This document shows positions 1 to 8,971 of a stretch of DNA of 64,000 nt, one piece after another. The notes under the pieces were generated by a model, which did no database searches, had not been told where the DNA came from, and saw only the letters and a list, made by a program, of their open reading frames with translations. Origin of the DNA: Mycobacterium aquaticum (lineage in GTDB: Bacteria; Actinomycetota; Actinomycetes; Mycobacteriales; Mycobacteriaceae); assembly GCF_002086485.1 (NCBI RefSeq), contig NZ_MVHF01000019.1, positions 1-64,000 on the forward strand, read 5' to 3'. The translations under genes and the position numbers were made by a program. The stretch's first letter is position 1; each line of letters starts with the position of its first letter.

Positions 1-614
1 ACGAAAAGTGTTGTGGCGGGGTCGAGTCCGTCGAGGGTGGCGACCAGGTGGGAGGGGTCGACGTTGGACACGAAGCGTGCTGAGATGCCGGCGTCGGCGT
101 AGTGCCGTAGTGCGTCGTAGACCATGACCGGGCCCAGGTCCGACCCGCCGACGCCGACGTTGACCACGGTGGTGATGCGCTTGCCGGTGGCGCCGGTCCA
201 TTCGCCGGAGCGCAGTTTGTCGGTGAAGGCGCCCATCCGGTCGAGGACGTCGTGGACGTCGGCGACGACGTTCTGGCCGTCGACGGTCAGTTCGGCGCTG
301 GCAGGCAACCGCAGGGCGGTGTGCAGGACGGCGCGGTCTTCGGAGGTGTTGATGTGTTCGCCGGCGAACATGGCGTCGCGGCGTTGTTCGAGGTCTGCGG
401 TGCGGGCGAGGTCGACCAATAGCTTGATGGTTTCGCGGGTGATGCGGTGCTTGCTGTAGTCGATGTAGAGGTCGCCGACGTTCAGCACCAGTTCGGTTCC
501 GCGGGCGGGATCTTCGGCGAAGAACTCGCGCAGGTGGGTCTGGCCGATCTTGTCGTGATGACGGATCAGAGCTTGCCACGCGGCAGTGGTCGAAATATCG
601 GCGCTCTTGCTCAT
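1..614 (-). CDS. pgi: Glucose-6-phosphate isomerase, N-terminal part (cut by window edge)
   Basis: Interconverts glucose-6-phosphate and fructose-6-phosphate in cytoplasmic glycolysis and gluconeogenesis. About 204 N-terminal residues are present, starting at the ATG complementary to 612-614; the rest lies to the left of the window. The segment has the family's N-terminal features: the stretch beginning MSKSADISTTAAWQAL, a DYSKHRI segment, a GEHINTSEDRAVLHTALR segment, and the VGGSDLGP motif near the cut edge that belongs to the phosphosugar-binding SIS fold. It is divergent from the dehydrogenase gene on the right. The catalytic Glu, His and Lys of the C-terminal half cannot be checked here. 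The assignment is secure by motif and by synteny with M. tuberculosis Rv0946c. Confidence 0.95.
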   Translation of the reverse strand, partial: MSKSADISTTAAWQALIRHHDKIGQTHLREFFAEDPARGTELVLNVGDLYIDYSKHRITRETIKLLVDLARTADLEQRRDAMFAGEHINTSEDRAVLHTALRLPASAELTVDGQNVVADVHDVLDRMGAFTDKLRSGEWTGATGKRITTVVNVGVGGSDLGPVMVYDALRHYADAGISARFVSNVDPSHLVATLDGLDPATTLF

Positions 615-664
615 ATGGAGAACCCTAGTGTGCGGTGGTGATGAATGGAGTAAATGATGAAGGT

Positions 665-2113
665 ATGGATAGCGCAGCCTTGCTGAAGTCAGTTCCAACC
701 GGACTGTGGATCGGCGGTGAGCAGCGGGAAGCTGCCTCGACTTTCGACGTCCTGGACCCCAGCGACGACCAGGTTCTGGCGTCGGTCTCCAACGCCACGG
801 CCGAGGACGCGGTCGCTGCCCTCGATGCCGCATGCGCGGTCCAGGCCGACTGGGCCGCCACCCCTCCGCGGGAACGCGGTGAGATCCTGCGGTCGGTGTT
901 CGAGAAGATCACCGAACGTGCCGACGACATCGCCGCGTTGATGACACTCGAGATGGGCAAGGTGCTCGCGGAGAGCAAGGGCGAGGTGAAGTACGGCGCC
1001 GAGTTCTTCCGCTGGTTCGCCGAAGAGGCCGTCCGCATCGACGGGCGTTACACCGCAAGCCCCGCGGGGACCGGTCGCATCATCGTCACCAAGCAAGCCG
1101 TCGGCCCTTGCTACGCCATCACACCGTGGAACTTCCCGCTGGCCATGGGAACCCGCAAAATGGGCCCGGCGTTCGCGGCGGGCTGCACCATGATCGTCAA
1201 GCCCGCGCAGGAAACCCCGCTGACCATGCTGCTGCTGGCCCAGCTGATGGACGAGGCCGGTTTGCCCAAGGGCGTGCTCTCGGTGCTGCCGACCAATGAC
1301 GCGCGCGGGGTCACCACGGCGCTCATCGACGACGGCCGGCTGCGCAAGCTCACCTTCACGGGTTCGACGGGTGTCGGCAAGGCCCTGGTGAAGCAATCGG
1401 CCGACGCGTTGTTGCGGACGTCGATGGAGTTGGGCGGCAACGCACCGTTCGTCGTGTTCGACGACGCTGACGTCGACGCTGCTGTCGACGGCGCGATCCT
1501 GGCCAAGATGCGCAACGGCGGTGAGGCCTGTACGGCCGCCAACCGGTTCCACGTCGCCAATGCGGTGCGCGAAGAATTCACCGACAAGTTGATCAAGCGT
1601 ATGAGCGAGTTCACCCTCGGCAAGGGTCTCGACCCGTCGTCCACATTGGGTCCGCTGATCAATTCCAGCCAGGTCGCCGCCGTCACCGAGCTGGTCTCCG
1701 ATGCCGTCTCGCGAGGCGCGACGGTCGCCGTCGGTGGCGTCGCTCCCGGCGGCCCGGGCAATTTCTACCCGGCCACAGTGCTCACCGATGTCCCTGCCGA
1801 CGCCCGCATCCTCAAGGAGGAAGTGTTCGGCCCCGTCGCGCCGATCATCGGATTCGACACCGAGGACGAGGGCATCGAAGCCGCCAATGACACCGAGTAC
1901 GGACTGGCCGCCTACGTCTACACGCAGTCGCTCGACCGTGCGCTTCGGGTTGCCGAGGGCATCGAGTCCGGCATGGTCGGAGTGAACCGGGGCATCATCT
2001 CCGACCCGGCCGCGCCGTTCGGTGGCGTTAAGGAGTCGGGCTTCGGCCGCGAAGGTGGCTCCGAGGGCATCGAGGAGTACCTCGACACCAAATACATTGC
2101 GCTGACGAAGTAG
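665..2113 (+). CDS. gabD: NAD(P)-dependent succinate-semialdehyde dehydrogenase family protein
   Basis: Aldehyde dehydrogenase superfamily enzyme of about 482 residues, expected to oxidise succinate semialdehyde to succinate in the cytoplasm (GABA shunt or the alternative TCA route). Visible motifs are PWNFPLAMGTRK (cofactor site), FTGSTGVGK, the general base Glu255 in ELGGN, the nucleophile Cys289 in GGEACTAANR, and the C-terminal PFGGVKESGFGREGG. The start is uncertain: ATG 665 gives the usual family N-terminus, but in-frame GTG 635 and ATG 641 also exist, and none has a well-spaced Shine-Dalgarno sequence. It stands alone, divergent from pgi. The superfamily is certain; the exact aldehyde is inferred from the overall resemblance to GabD proteins. 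Confidence 0.85.
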   Translation: MDSAALLKSVPTGLWIGGEQREAASTFDVLDPSDDQVLASVSNATAEDAVAALDAACAVQADWAATPPRERGEILRSVFEKITERADDIAALMTLEMGKVLAESKGEVKYGAEFFRWFAEEAVRIDGRYTASPAGTGRIIVTKQAVGPCYAITPWNFPLAMGTRKMGPAFAAGCTMIVKPAQETPLTMLLLAQLMDEAGLPKGVLSVLPTNDARGVTTALIDDGRLRKLTFTGSTGVGKALVKQSADALLRTSMELGGNAPFVVFDDADVDAAVDGAILAKMRNGGEACTAANRFHVANAVREEFTDKLIKRMSEFTLGKGLDPSSTLGPLINSSQVAAVTELVSDAVSRGATVAVGGVAPGGPGNFYPATVLTDVPADARILKEEVFGPVAPIIGFDTEDEGIEAANDTEYGLAAYVYTQSLDRALRVAEGIESGMVGVNRGIISDPAAPFGGVKESGFGREGGSEGIEEYLDTKYIALTK

Positions 2114-2190
2114 GGATTTCCCAGCGCGCCTTCCCGATTCGGCGCCGCAGGCCACCTAAACTCTCATGCTCGAACCCTAGACGGGAGGGC

Positions 2191-4266
2191 ATGGACGTGA
2201 CTGCGGCGCCGGTCCGGGTTCCCGTTCGCCGGGCTACCACCGCCCGCCGCGACATCCCGGCACTGGACGGCATTCGTGCTGTCGCCGTACTGCTGGTCGT
2301 GGCCGCCCACGGCGGTGTTCCGGGCCTGGGTGGCGGCTTCATCGGTGTGGACGTGTTCTTCGTCCTCAGCGGTTTTCTGATCACCTCGCTGTTGCTCGAC
2401 GAGTACCGCAAGACCTACCGCATCGATCTCAAGGCGTTCTGGGTGCGCCGGGCGCGCAGGCTACTGCCGGCGATGCTCGTGATGACACTGGCGGTGGTCG
2501 CCGCGCGGGACCTGTTCCCGCCCGACGCGGTCGCCAGTGTGCGCAACGACGCCGTCGCCGCATTCTTCTGGATTGCCAACTGGGGCTTCGTGCTTCAGAA
2601 GGCCGACTACTTCACCCAGGGCGGCACTCCGTCGCCGCTGCAGCACACGTGGTCACTGGGCGTGGAGGAGCAGTACTACCTCATCTGGCCGCTGCTGTTG
2701 GTGGGCGCGGCACTGCTGCTGCGCCGCCGCTCGGCGGGCACCGTGCGATGGGCGGTGTTCGGGCTCGCCGCCGCGGGTGTGGCGGCATCGGCCGCCGAGG
2801 CCATCCTGCTGGTCGGCGACAGCACGCAAGACGTCAACCGCGTCTACTTCGGCACCGACACGCGGGTGCAGGCCCTGCTGGTCGGGGCGGCTGCGGCGGC
2901 CCTGTTGGTGCGGGACTGGTCGGCACTGACCATGTCCGGCACGCTGATCCGCACCCGACGGCTGCGCTGGGTCGCCTGGCTGCTGCCGGTCGTCGGGCTC
3001 GCGCTGCTCGCGGTGGCCGCACATGTCGCCACCGGCGGCGCCGACGACTTCCGGCACGGCTTGCTGATCATCGTCGCGATCGGTGCGGTGTTGGTGGTCG
3101 CGCCGGTCGCCCTGGATCAGGACGGATACGTCGCGAAGGCACTGGCCTGGCGTCCGCTCGTGGCGCTCGGCGCCATCTCCTACGGCGTGTACCTGTGGCA
3201 CTGGCCGATCTTCTTGATCCTCAACGGCGAACGCACCGGCTGGACGAGCTGGTCGTTGCTGACCCTGCGGTGCGCGGTCACGCTCGCAGCGGCCATCGCG
3301 TCGTGGTGGCTCATCGAGCAACCCGTGCGGCGTTGGCGTCCCGCGCACGTGCCGATGCTGCGGCTGGCCGCGGCGACGGTGGCGACGGCGGCCGTGCTGA
3401 CGATGGGTGTCCTGCCCGTCGCGCAGCCCGCCGAACGCACCGGGCCCGACGTGATGTCGGCTGCCCTCAAAGAGGACGTCGGCGCCGAGGTGCCGGTCCC
3501 GGTGGGCAATACGCCGCTGCGCGACCCCGGCACCAAGGTGGTCGGGGTGTTCGGCGACTCGGTGGCCTGGACGCTGATGCGCTATCTCCCGTCGACGCCG
3601 GGACTGCACTTCAACGACTACACCACCATCGGATGCGGCATCGCCCGCGGCGGCCCGTACCGGTCCAGCGGGGAGACCCTCAACCAGAAACCTGAATGCG
3701 ACACCTGGCCGGAACGTTGGACCCAGCGCGTGACCCATGACCGGCCTGACGTCGTCTTGCTGATGATCGGTCGGTGGGAGACCGTCGACCGGATGTGGCA
3801 GGGCCACTGGACACACATCGGCGACCCGGACTTCACCAAGTACCTGCAGGGCGAGCTGCAGCGGGCGCTGGACATCCTCGGTTCGACGGGCGCGCGGGTG
3901 GTGGTGACGACGGCTCCGTACAACCGGCGCGGTGAACGCTCCGACGGCAGCCTCTATCCCGAGGATCAGCCCGCGCGAGTGCAGGAGTGGAACAAGATTC
4001 TGCGCACGGCCGTCGGTAACCGGCCGAACTTCGAGGTCCTCGACTTCAACGCCAAGCTCGATCCCGGCGGCGTCTACACCGCGCGCATCGACGGGATCAG
4101 GATGCGCAGCGACGGCGTGCACCCCACGGCCGAGGCCGTCAAGTGGTTGGCGCCGTGGTTGGCCGACGCCCTGCGCACCCCGCCGTCGCCGCCGCCCGGC
4201 CCGCCGCCGACCCCGGCGCCGACCCCACCGCGGAACGGCATTCCCGGTCGTCAAACGAGCGGCTGA
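2191..4266 (+). CDS. Acyltransferase-3 membrane protein with C-terminal SGNH domain
   Basis: A 691-residue integral membrane protein of the OafA type. Residues about 20-400 form an acyltransferase-3 domain with some ten hydrophobic segments, including the opening PALDGIRAVAVLLVVAAHGG with its conserved His, a GVDVFFVLSGFLI segment, and HTWSLGVEEQYYLIWP. Residues about 440-670 form an extracytoplasmic SGNH esterase-like domain with Ser457 in GDSV and the Asp641/His644 pair in DGVHP. The C-terminus is a proline-rich tail (PSPPPGPPPTPAPTP). Proteins of this design O-acylate cell-envelope carbohydrates, and mycobacteria have several paralogues. The acceptor here is unknown. An SD-like gggaggg precedes the ATG by a few bases. 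Confidence 0.9.
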   Translation: MDVTAAPVRVPVRRATTARRDIPALDGIRAVAVLLVVAAHGGVPGLGGGFIGVDVFFVLSGFLITSLLLDEYRKTYRIDLKAFWVRRARRLLPAMLVMTLAVVAARDLFPPDAVASVRNDAVAAFFWIANWGFVLQKADYFTQGGTPSPLQHTWSLGVEEQYYLIWPLLLVGAALLLRRRSAGTVRWAVFGLAAAGVAASAAEAILLVGDSTQDVNRVYFGTDTRVQALLVGAAAAALLVRDWSALTMSGTLIRTRRLRWVAWLLPVVGLALLAVAAHVATGGADDFRHGLLIIVAIGAVLVVAPVALDQDGYVAKALAWRPLVALGAISYGVYLWHWPIFLILNGERTGWTSWSLLTLRCAVTLAAAIASWWLIEQPVRRWRPAHVPMLRLAAATVATAAVLTMGVLPVAQPAERTGPDVMSAALKEDVGAEVPVPVGNTPLRDPGTKVVGVFGDSVAWTLMRYLPSTPGLHFNDYTTIGCGIARGGPYRSSGETLNQKPECDTWPERWTQRVTHDRPDVVLLMIGRWETVDRMWQGHWTHIGDPDFTKYLQGELQRALDILGSTGARVVVTTAPYNRRGERSDGSLYPEDQPARVQEWNKILRTAVGNRPNFEVLDFNAKLDPGGVYTARIDGIRMRSDGVHPTAEAVKWLAPWLADALRTPPSPPPGPPPTPAPTPPRNGIPGRQTSG

Positions 4267-5182
4267 GCAACCCTGGCTGCAGTCTGGGGGCGCGTGTCGG
4301 AGCTGCTGAGCAAGATCGCCGGCATGGGCACCATCTTCTTGGGCAGTGAAGCGCTGGCACGTGGCGAACTGACTCGTGGACGCCTACGGTCTGCGTACCG
4401 GCCGATATTTCCCGACGTGTATCAACCCCGCATCGCAGAGCCGACGCTCTACGGCAACACCATGGCCGCCTGGCTGTGGTCCAAGCGGCGGGCGGTGATC
4501 ACCGGACGGGCCGCATCGGCGCTACACGGGGCGAAGTGGGTCGATGACGAAGCTCCGATCGAACTGATCTGGCAAAACCACCGCCCACCGGCGGGCATCG
4601 TCACCCACAACGACCGCTTCACCTGTGACGACGTTGTCGAGATCAACGGCATGGCCGTCGCCACGATTCAGCGGACTGCGTTGGACCTCGGCCGGTTCCT
4701 GCCTCGAGGCGCGGCCGTTGCGCACCTCGACGCGCTTGCCGCAGCGACCGGCCTGGCGGCTGACCACGTCCTACCGCTCGTCGAGGACTTCCGGGGTGCG
4801 CATGGAGTGCGGCGGTGCCGTGAGGCACTGAGCCTGATGGATGCCGGCGGACAGTCACCGAAAGAGACGTGGCTTCGCTTGTTGTTGATGGACGACGGCT
4901 ATCCCCGACCCGAGACCCAGATTCCAGTGTTGGACGAGTGTGGCTACGAGTTCGCCTATCTGGACATGGGATGGGAGCACGCGATGATCGCTGTCGCGTA
5001 TGACGGCGATCAGCACCGCACTGACCGGGTCAGGTATGCGTGGGACGTGATCAGGCTCAGGAAGATCGAACGCCGAGGCTGGCTGCATGTCCGCGTCATC
5101 AAGGAGGATCGGCCGCGCGACATTCTTGCGCGAGTGCGCGCAGCGTGGGCTCGCCGCCAGGCGGAAGGGAGGGTTGCTCAGC
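4262..5182. repeat. 13-bp inverted repeat flanking the AbiEi/DUF559-like gene
   Basis: GCTGAGCAACCCT at 4262-4274 recurs as its exact reverse complement at 5170-5182. The left arm overlaps the last codons of the acyltransferase gene and the right arm lies in the last codons of the AbiEi-like gene. Similarity does not extend past the 13 bp. It may be chance or an old insertion scar. Confidence 0.5.
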
Positions 5183-5193
5183 GGCCGGCTTGA
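4294..5193 (+). CDS. AbiEi-like / DUF559-type endonuclease-fold protein, copy 1
   Basis: A 299-residue soluble protein. The N-terminal half (GELTRGRLRSAYRPIFPDVY, then TGRAASALHGAKWV) resembles the winged-helix antitoxin AbiEi family. The C-terminal 110 residues resemble the DUF559/Vsr-type restriction-endonuclease fold: a segment KETWLRLLL, then PETQIPVLD, a YDGDQHR motif with acidic and polar candidate metal ligands, and RRGWLHVRV. Such proteins are numerous in mycobacteria and their function is unknown. The GTG start follows a run of five G. A close paralogue sits at 34403-35266. A 13-bp perfect inverted repeat brackets this gene (4262-4274 and 5170-5182). No toxin partner is adjacent. The domain assignments come from recognised motif patterns, not from a search. 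Confidence 0.7.
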   Translation: MSELLSKIAGMGTIFLGSEALARGELTRGRLRSAYRPIFPDVYQPRIAEPTLYGNTMAAWLWSKRRAVITGRAASALHGAKWVDDEAPIELIWQNHRPPAGIVTHNDRFTCDDVVEINGMAVATIQRTALDLGRFLPRGAAVAHLDALAAATGLAADHVLPLVEDFRGAHGVRRCREALSLMDAGGQSPKETWLRLLLMDDGYPRPETQIPVLDECGYEFAYLDMGWEHAMIAVAYDGDQHRTDRVRYAWDVIRLRKIERRGWLHVRVIKEDRPRDILARVRAAWARRQAEGRVAQRPA

Positions 5194-5221
5194 CGACCCG
5201 GAATGCAGTTCCGCGTAACCC

Positions 5222-5464
5222 CTAGTGGCCGAGCCGTCCCCGACCGAGGCGCAGCAGCAGCATCGCCAGGTCTTTGCCTTCGGGCCCGAGCACGCTGAAC
5301 CGTTCGATGACCTTCATCTCCCGGCTGTGCACCAGGCGGGTGCCGCCCGACGCCATGCGGGCTTGGCCGATCATCTTGGAGACCTCGGTGCGCCGCTGGA
5401 CGGCAGCCAGGATGGTGGCGTCGAGTTCGTCGATCTCACGACGCAGTTCATCGATGTCAGGCAC
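5222..5464 (-). CDS. AroQ-class chorismate mutase
   Basis: An 80-residue cytoplasmic chorismate mutase converting chorismate to prephenate for Phe and Tyr synthesis. It is the counterpart of M. tuberculosis Rv0948c. AroQ helices with catalytic residues are visible: IDELRREIDELDATILAAVQ, then RTEVSKMIGQAR, and a GGTRLVHSREMKVIER segment. The C-terminus RLGRGRLGH matches the tail that in M. tuberculosis is needed for activation by DAHP synthase, so the enzyme is probably active mainly in that complex. The start must be GTG 5464, because an in-frame stop lies five codons upstream; the protein is therefore shorter at the N-terminus than Rv0948c. Divergent from uvrD1 with 71 bp between the starts. 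Confidence 0.92.
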   Translation of the reverse strand: MPDIDELRREIDELDATILAAVQRRTEVSKMIGQARMASGGTRLVHSREMKVIERFSVLGPEGKDLAMLLLRLGRGRLGH

Positions 5465-5535
5465 GGCTCGATGGTCTCAGTCAAGCCCGTGCCAGCGCAA
5501 AACTGTCGTGGTGCGGCGGTAAGTTTGATGGCGAT

Positions 5536-7869
5536 ATGACCACCTCGCCCGTCGCTTCGCCGACTGTTTCAGAAACCGATCAGCTCCTGGAAGGGCTCAA
5601 CCCCCAGCAGCGTCAGGCCGTGCTGCACGAGGGCTCGCCGCTGCTCATCGTGGCAGGTGCCGGATCGGGCAAGACAGCGGTGCTGACGCGGCGGATCGCG
5701 TATCTGCTCGCCGCCCGCGACGTCGGGGTCGGGCAGATCCTTGCCATCACGTTCACCAACAAGGCCGCCGCGGAGATGCGTGAACGGGTGGTCGGGCTGG
5801 TGGGACCCCGGGCGAGGAACATGTGGATCTCCACCTTCCATTCCTCGTGTGTGCGCATTCTGCGCAACCAGGCCTCGCTGCTGCCGGGGCTGAACTCCAA
5901 CTTCTCGATCTACGACTCCGACGATTCCCGTCGCCTGCTGATGATGATCGGCAAGGACATGGGTCTGGACACCAAGCGCTATTCGCCGCGGCTGCTGGCC
6001 AACAGCATCTCCAACCTGAAGAACGAGCTGATCCGCCCGGAACAGGCCGCGGCCGAGGCCTCGGAGGCCGCCGAGGAGATGGCGGGCATCGTCGCCCAGG
6101 TCTATGCGGAGTATCAGCGGCGTCTGCGGGCGGCCAATGCGTTGGACTTCGACGACCTGATCGGTGAGACGGTCGCCGTGCTGCAGGCGTTCCCGCAGAT
6201 CGCGCAGTACTACCGGCGGCGGTTCCGGCACATCCTGGTCGACGAGTATCAGGACACCAACCACGCCCAGTACGTCCTGGTCCGCGAGTTGGTCGGACAC
6301 GACATCGAGGGCACCGACAACACGGTGCCGCCCGCCGAGCTGTGTGTGGTGGGCGACGCCGACCAGTCGATCTACGCCTTCCGGGGCGCCACCATCCGCA
6401 ACATCGAGGATTTCGAACGGGACTATCCCGACGCGACGACGATTCTGCTGGAACAGAATTACCGCTCCACCCAGACCATCTTGAACGCCGCGAACTCGGT
6501 GATCGCCCGCAACGCCGGCCGGCGCGAGAAGCGGCTGTGGACCGACGCCGGTGAGGGTGAGCTGATCGTCGGTTACGTGGCCGACAACGAGCACGACGAG
6601 GCCCGGTTCGTCGCCGAGGAGATCGACGCACTGGCCGACCGGGAGGGGCTCAAGTACGGCGACGTCGCGGTGTTCTACCGCACCAACAACTCCTCGCGTG
6701 CCCTGGAAGAGGTGTTCATCCGGGCCGGCATTCCGTACAAAGTCGTTGGGGGAGTGCGCTTCTACGAGCGCCGCGAGATCCGCGACATCGTTGCCTACCT
6801 GCGCGTGCTGGACAATCCGGGTGATTCGGTGAGCATGCGCCGCATCCTCAACACTCCGCGTCGCGGCATCGGGGACCGCGCCGAGGCGTGCGTCGCCGTC
6901 TACGCCGAGAACACCGGGGGCAGCTTCAACGATGCGCTGCAGGCCGCCGCAGAGGGTCGGGTGCCGATGCTCAACACCCGCTCGGAGAAGGCCATCGCGA
7001 GTTTCGTCGCACTGCTCGACGACCTGCGCGGCAAGCTCGACAACGAGCTCGGCGACCTGGTGGAGGCCGTGCTGGAACGCACCGGATACCGTCGCGAACT
7101 GGAGGCCTCCAGCGATCCGCAGGATCTGGCCCGGCTCGACAACCTCAACGAATTGGTCAGCGTCGCACACGAGTTCAGCACGGACCTGGCCAACGCCCAG
7201 GCCCTGGCCGAAGATGAACCGGTCGACGAGGACATCCCCGAGACCGGGGTCCTGGCTCAGTTCCTGGAGCGGGTCTCACTGGTCGCCGATGCCGACGAGA
7301 TCCCTGAGGACGGCGCCGGTGTGGTGACGATGATGACGCTGCACACGGCCAAGGGGCTGGAGTTCCCCGCGGTGTTCGTCACCGGCTGGGAGGACGGCAT
7401 GTTCCCGCACATGCGGGCGTTGGGCGATCCGACCGAGCTGTCCGAGGAGCGGCGGCTGGCCTACGTGGGCATCACCCGTGCGCGGCAGCGGCTCTACCTG
7501 AGCCGGGCCAAGGTCCGCTCGTCGTGGGGCCAGCCGATGCTCAACCCGGAATCCCGGTTCCTGCGGGAGATCCCGGAGGAACTCATCAACTGGCGCCGCG
7601 TGGAGCAGCCGGCGTCGGCGTTCAGCGCTCCTGTCGGTAACGCGGGCCGCTATGGCGCTCCACGTCCGGCCCCGGCCCGCCCGGCGGCAGCCCGTAACCG
7701 CCCCCTGATCGTGCTGGAGCCGGGCGATCGGGTCACCCACGACAAATACGGCCTGGGACGGGTCGAGGAGGTCTCAGGGATGGGCGAGACGGCCATGTCG
7801 CTGATCGACTTCGGCAGTGCGGGGCGGGTCAAGCTGATGCACAACCACGCGCCGGTGCAGAAGCTCTAG
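5536..7869 (+). CDS. uvrD1: ATP-dependent DNA helicase UvrD1 (UvrD/PcrA type)
   Basis: A 777-residue superfamily-1 3'-5' DNA helicase for nucleotide-excision repair and double-strand-break processing; mycobacterial UvrD1 is known to be stimulated by Ku. Motifs in order: Q motif LNPQQRQAVL, Walker A GAGSGKT at residues 41-47, motif II DEYQD, VGDADQSIYAFRGA, QNYRST, LHTAKGLEF and RRLAYVGITRAR. The C-terminal 60 residues (PGDRVTHDKYGLGRVEEV) form the Tudor-like domain used by PcrA/UvrD to bind RNA polymerase. The ATG start is short-spaced from chorismate mutase on the other strand. The stop codon overlaps the stop of the convergent membrane-protein gene by 4 bp. Counterpart of Rv0949. Confidence 0.96.
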   Translation: MTTSPVASPTVSETDQLLEGLNPQQRQAVLHEGSPLLIVAGAGSGKTAVLTRRIAYLLAARDVGVGQILAITFTNKAAAEMRERVVGLVGPRARNMWISTFHSSCVRILRNQASLLPGLNSNFSIYDSDDSRRLLMMIGKDMGLDTKRYSPRLLANSISNLKNELIRPEQAAAEASEAAEEMAGIVAQVYAEYQRRLRAANALDFDDLIGETVAVLQAFPQIAQYYRRRFRHILVDEYQDTNHAQYVLVRELVGHDIEGTDNTVPPAELCVVGDADQSIYAFRGATIRNIEDFERDYPDATTILLEQNYRSTQTILNAANSVIARNAGRREKRLWTDAGEGELIVGYVADNEHDEARFVAEEIDALADREGLKYGDVAVFYRTNNSSRALEEVFIRAGIPYKVVGGVRFYERREIRDIVAYLRVLDNPGDSVSMRRILNTPRRGIGDRAEACVAVYAENTGGSFNDALQAAAEGRVPMLNTRSEKAIASFVALLDDLRGKLDNELGDLVEAVLERTGYRRELEASSDPQDLARLDNLNELVSVAHEFSTDLANAQALAEDEPVDEDIPETGVLAQFLERVSLVADADEIPEDGAGVVTMMTLHTAKGLEFPAVFVTGWEDGMFPHMRALGDPTELSEERRLAYVGITRARQRLYLSRAKVRSSWGQPMLNPESRFLREIPEELINWRRVEQPASAFSAPVGNAGRYGAPRPAPARPAAARNRPLIVLEPGDRVTHDKYGLGRVEEVSGMGETAMSLIDFGSAGRVKLMHNHAPVQKL

Positions 7870-8324
7870 CCGGTTCCTCTACACCAGTGCCTGACGCCGG
7901 GCAGTAACGCCAACCCGGCGACGACGAGCGGTGCGATGCTCAAGGTCATGTGGGTGGCCCAGGCCAGTGGTGTGGCGATCAGCGCGACGGCGGAGACCAC
8001 CGCGCCCACGATCACGATGACCTGACCAGACGTCTTGCACAGCATCAACTGAACCGCGCCGACGATCAGCGCCACCGCGGCGACGATCAGCACGGCGGCT
8101 GCGGCGACGAACCACCACGACGTCGAATGCTGCTGCGCGGAGTCCGGCTGCAGATTGTCCCAGTTCTGCACTGAGTCAAGCAGTTCGAAGAACAGATGCA
8201 CCAAAACCCCACTCGCGGCGGCCAGCACGTTGATTCCCGCACAGAGCACGGCCAGCACCGTCGTGGTGATGGCGACGCCCTTGCCTCGACGCGTCGAAAC
8301 AGGTTGGTAGGTCTGTGGATTCAT
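7866..8324 (-). CDS. Small four-helix membrane protein, third gene of the M23 operon
   Basis: A 152-residue protein of unknown function with about four transmembrane segments: roughly residues 18-40, 75-97, 103-123 and 126-145. The start ATG (8322-8324) overlaps the stop of the upstream gene as ATGA, which implies translational coupling. The N-terminus (MNPQTYQPVSTRRGKG) is short, polar and basic. Topology resembles the membrane half of its neighbour at 8321-8971, so the two may be distant paralogues. It ends against uvrD1, the two stop codons overlapping. I recognise no catalytic motif. Confidence 0.8.
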   Translation of the reverse strand: MNPQTYQPVSTRRGKGVAITTTVLAVLCAGINVLAAASGVLVHLFFELLDSVQNWDNLQPDSAQQHSTSWWFVAAAAVLIVAAVALIVGAVQLMLCKTSGQVIVIVGAVVSAVALIATPLAWATHMTLSIAPLVVAGLALLPGVRHWCRGTG

Positions 8325-8971
8325 TGCCGTGGTCCCGCCGCCCACCGCCGGGTGGACGGCAGCAAGGTGAGCGCGATGGCCGCGACCGGCAGCACCGGCA
8401 TCGCGTACACCACGGGATGCAGCCTGGCGCCCGCGATGAACAGGCTGCCGAAGATCAGCAGGCCGATGATCGAGCCGACGACGACCAGCAGCCGCCCCAT
8501 GCGTCTGCGCAGAAGCACGGCGATGAGCCCGCCGATGGTGGCCGCGGCCGATATCGCGGTGAGAAAACCGATCGCCAGGCAGAACAGCCGGTCGCTGTGC
8601 CACCACCCGGCGATGAGGTCGGTGGCGATCATGGCGGTGGCCCAACCGCTGAGGATGCCGGCCGTCGCGGCCGCGATGGAGGTGCGTGGATTGGCGCCGG
8701 CCGGGGAACGGGGAATCGCCAGCGGACGGGCGCGGGGAATGTAGCGGGTCTGGGCCTGGTCGTCGGTGTCGCGGGAGATCAAGCCGGTCGCGGGTTCGGC
8801 GTCGGCCGCGGTGGGGATGGCGCCGGTCGGGTGGCGACGGATGATGCTGGTCTTGGGTTCGTGCTGCGCCGTCATCGGTGCGGACACGGGCTCGGCGGGT
8901 TGTCGCCGGATGATGCGAGTCTGATCGTCGGACGGGCCGGTTGAGGCTCTGTTTTCGGCGGAGTCGCTCAC
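8321..8971 (-). CDS. Membrane protein with four repeated Thr-Arg motifs in its cytoplasmic N-terminus
   Basis: A 216-residue protein of unknown function. The first 95 residues are hydrophilic and carry four related short motifs about 20 residues apart: QTRIIRR, KTSIIRR, ATGLISR and QTRYIPR. Four hydrophobic segments follow (about 98-205), ending in a basic tail. The GTG start (8969-8971) directly follows the stop of the M23 peptidase gene, and its own stop overlaps the next ATG, so the three genes are one operon. The threonine motifs look like possible kinase or FHA-reader sites, but that is inference. No enzymatic motif is seen. Confidence 0.8.
   Translation of the reverse strand: MSDSAENRASTGPSDDQTRIIRRQPAEPVSAPMTAQHEPKTSIIRRHPTGAIPTAADAEPATGLISRDTDDQAQTRYIPRARPLAIPRSPAGANPRTSIAAATAGILSGWATAMIATDLIAGWWHSDRLFCLAIGFLTAISAAATIGGLIAVLLRRRMGRLLVVVGSIIGLLIFGSLFIAGARLHPVVYAMPVLPVAAIALTLLPSTRRWAAGPRQ

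Noticed and set aside
689..2155. Long open frame antisense to the aldehyde dehydrogenase
   Set aside because: It mirrors the real gene's codon periodicity, and its translation is low-complexity Arg/Gly/His without domains.
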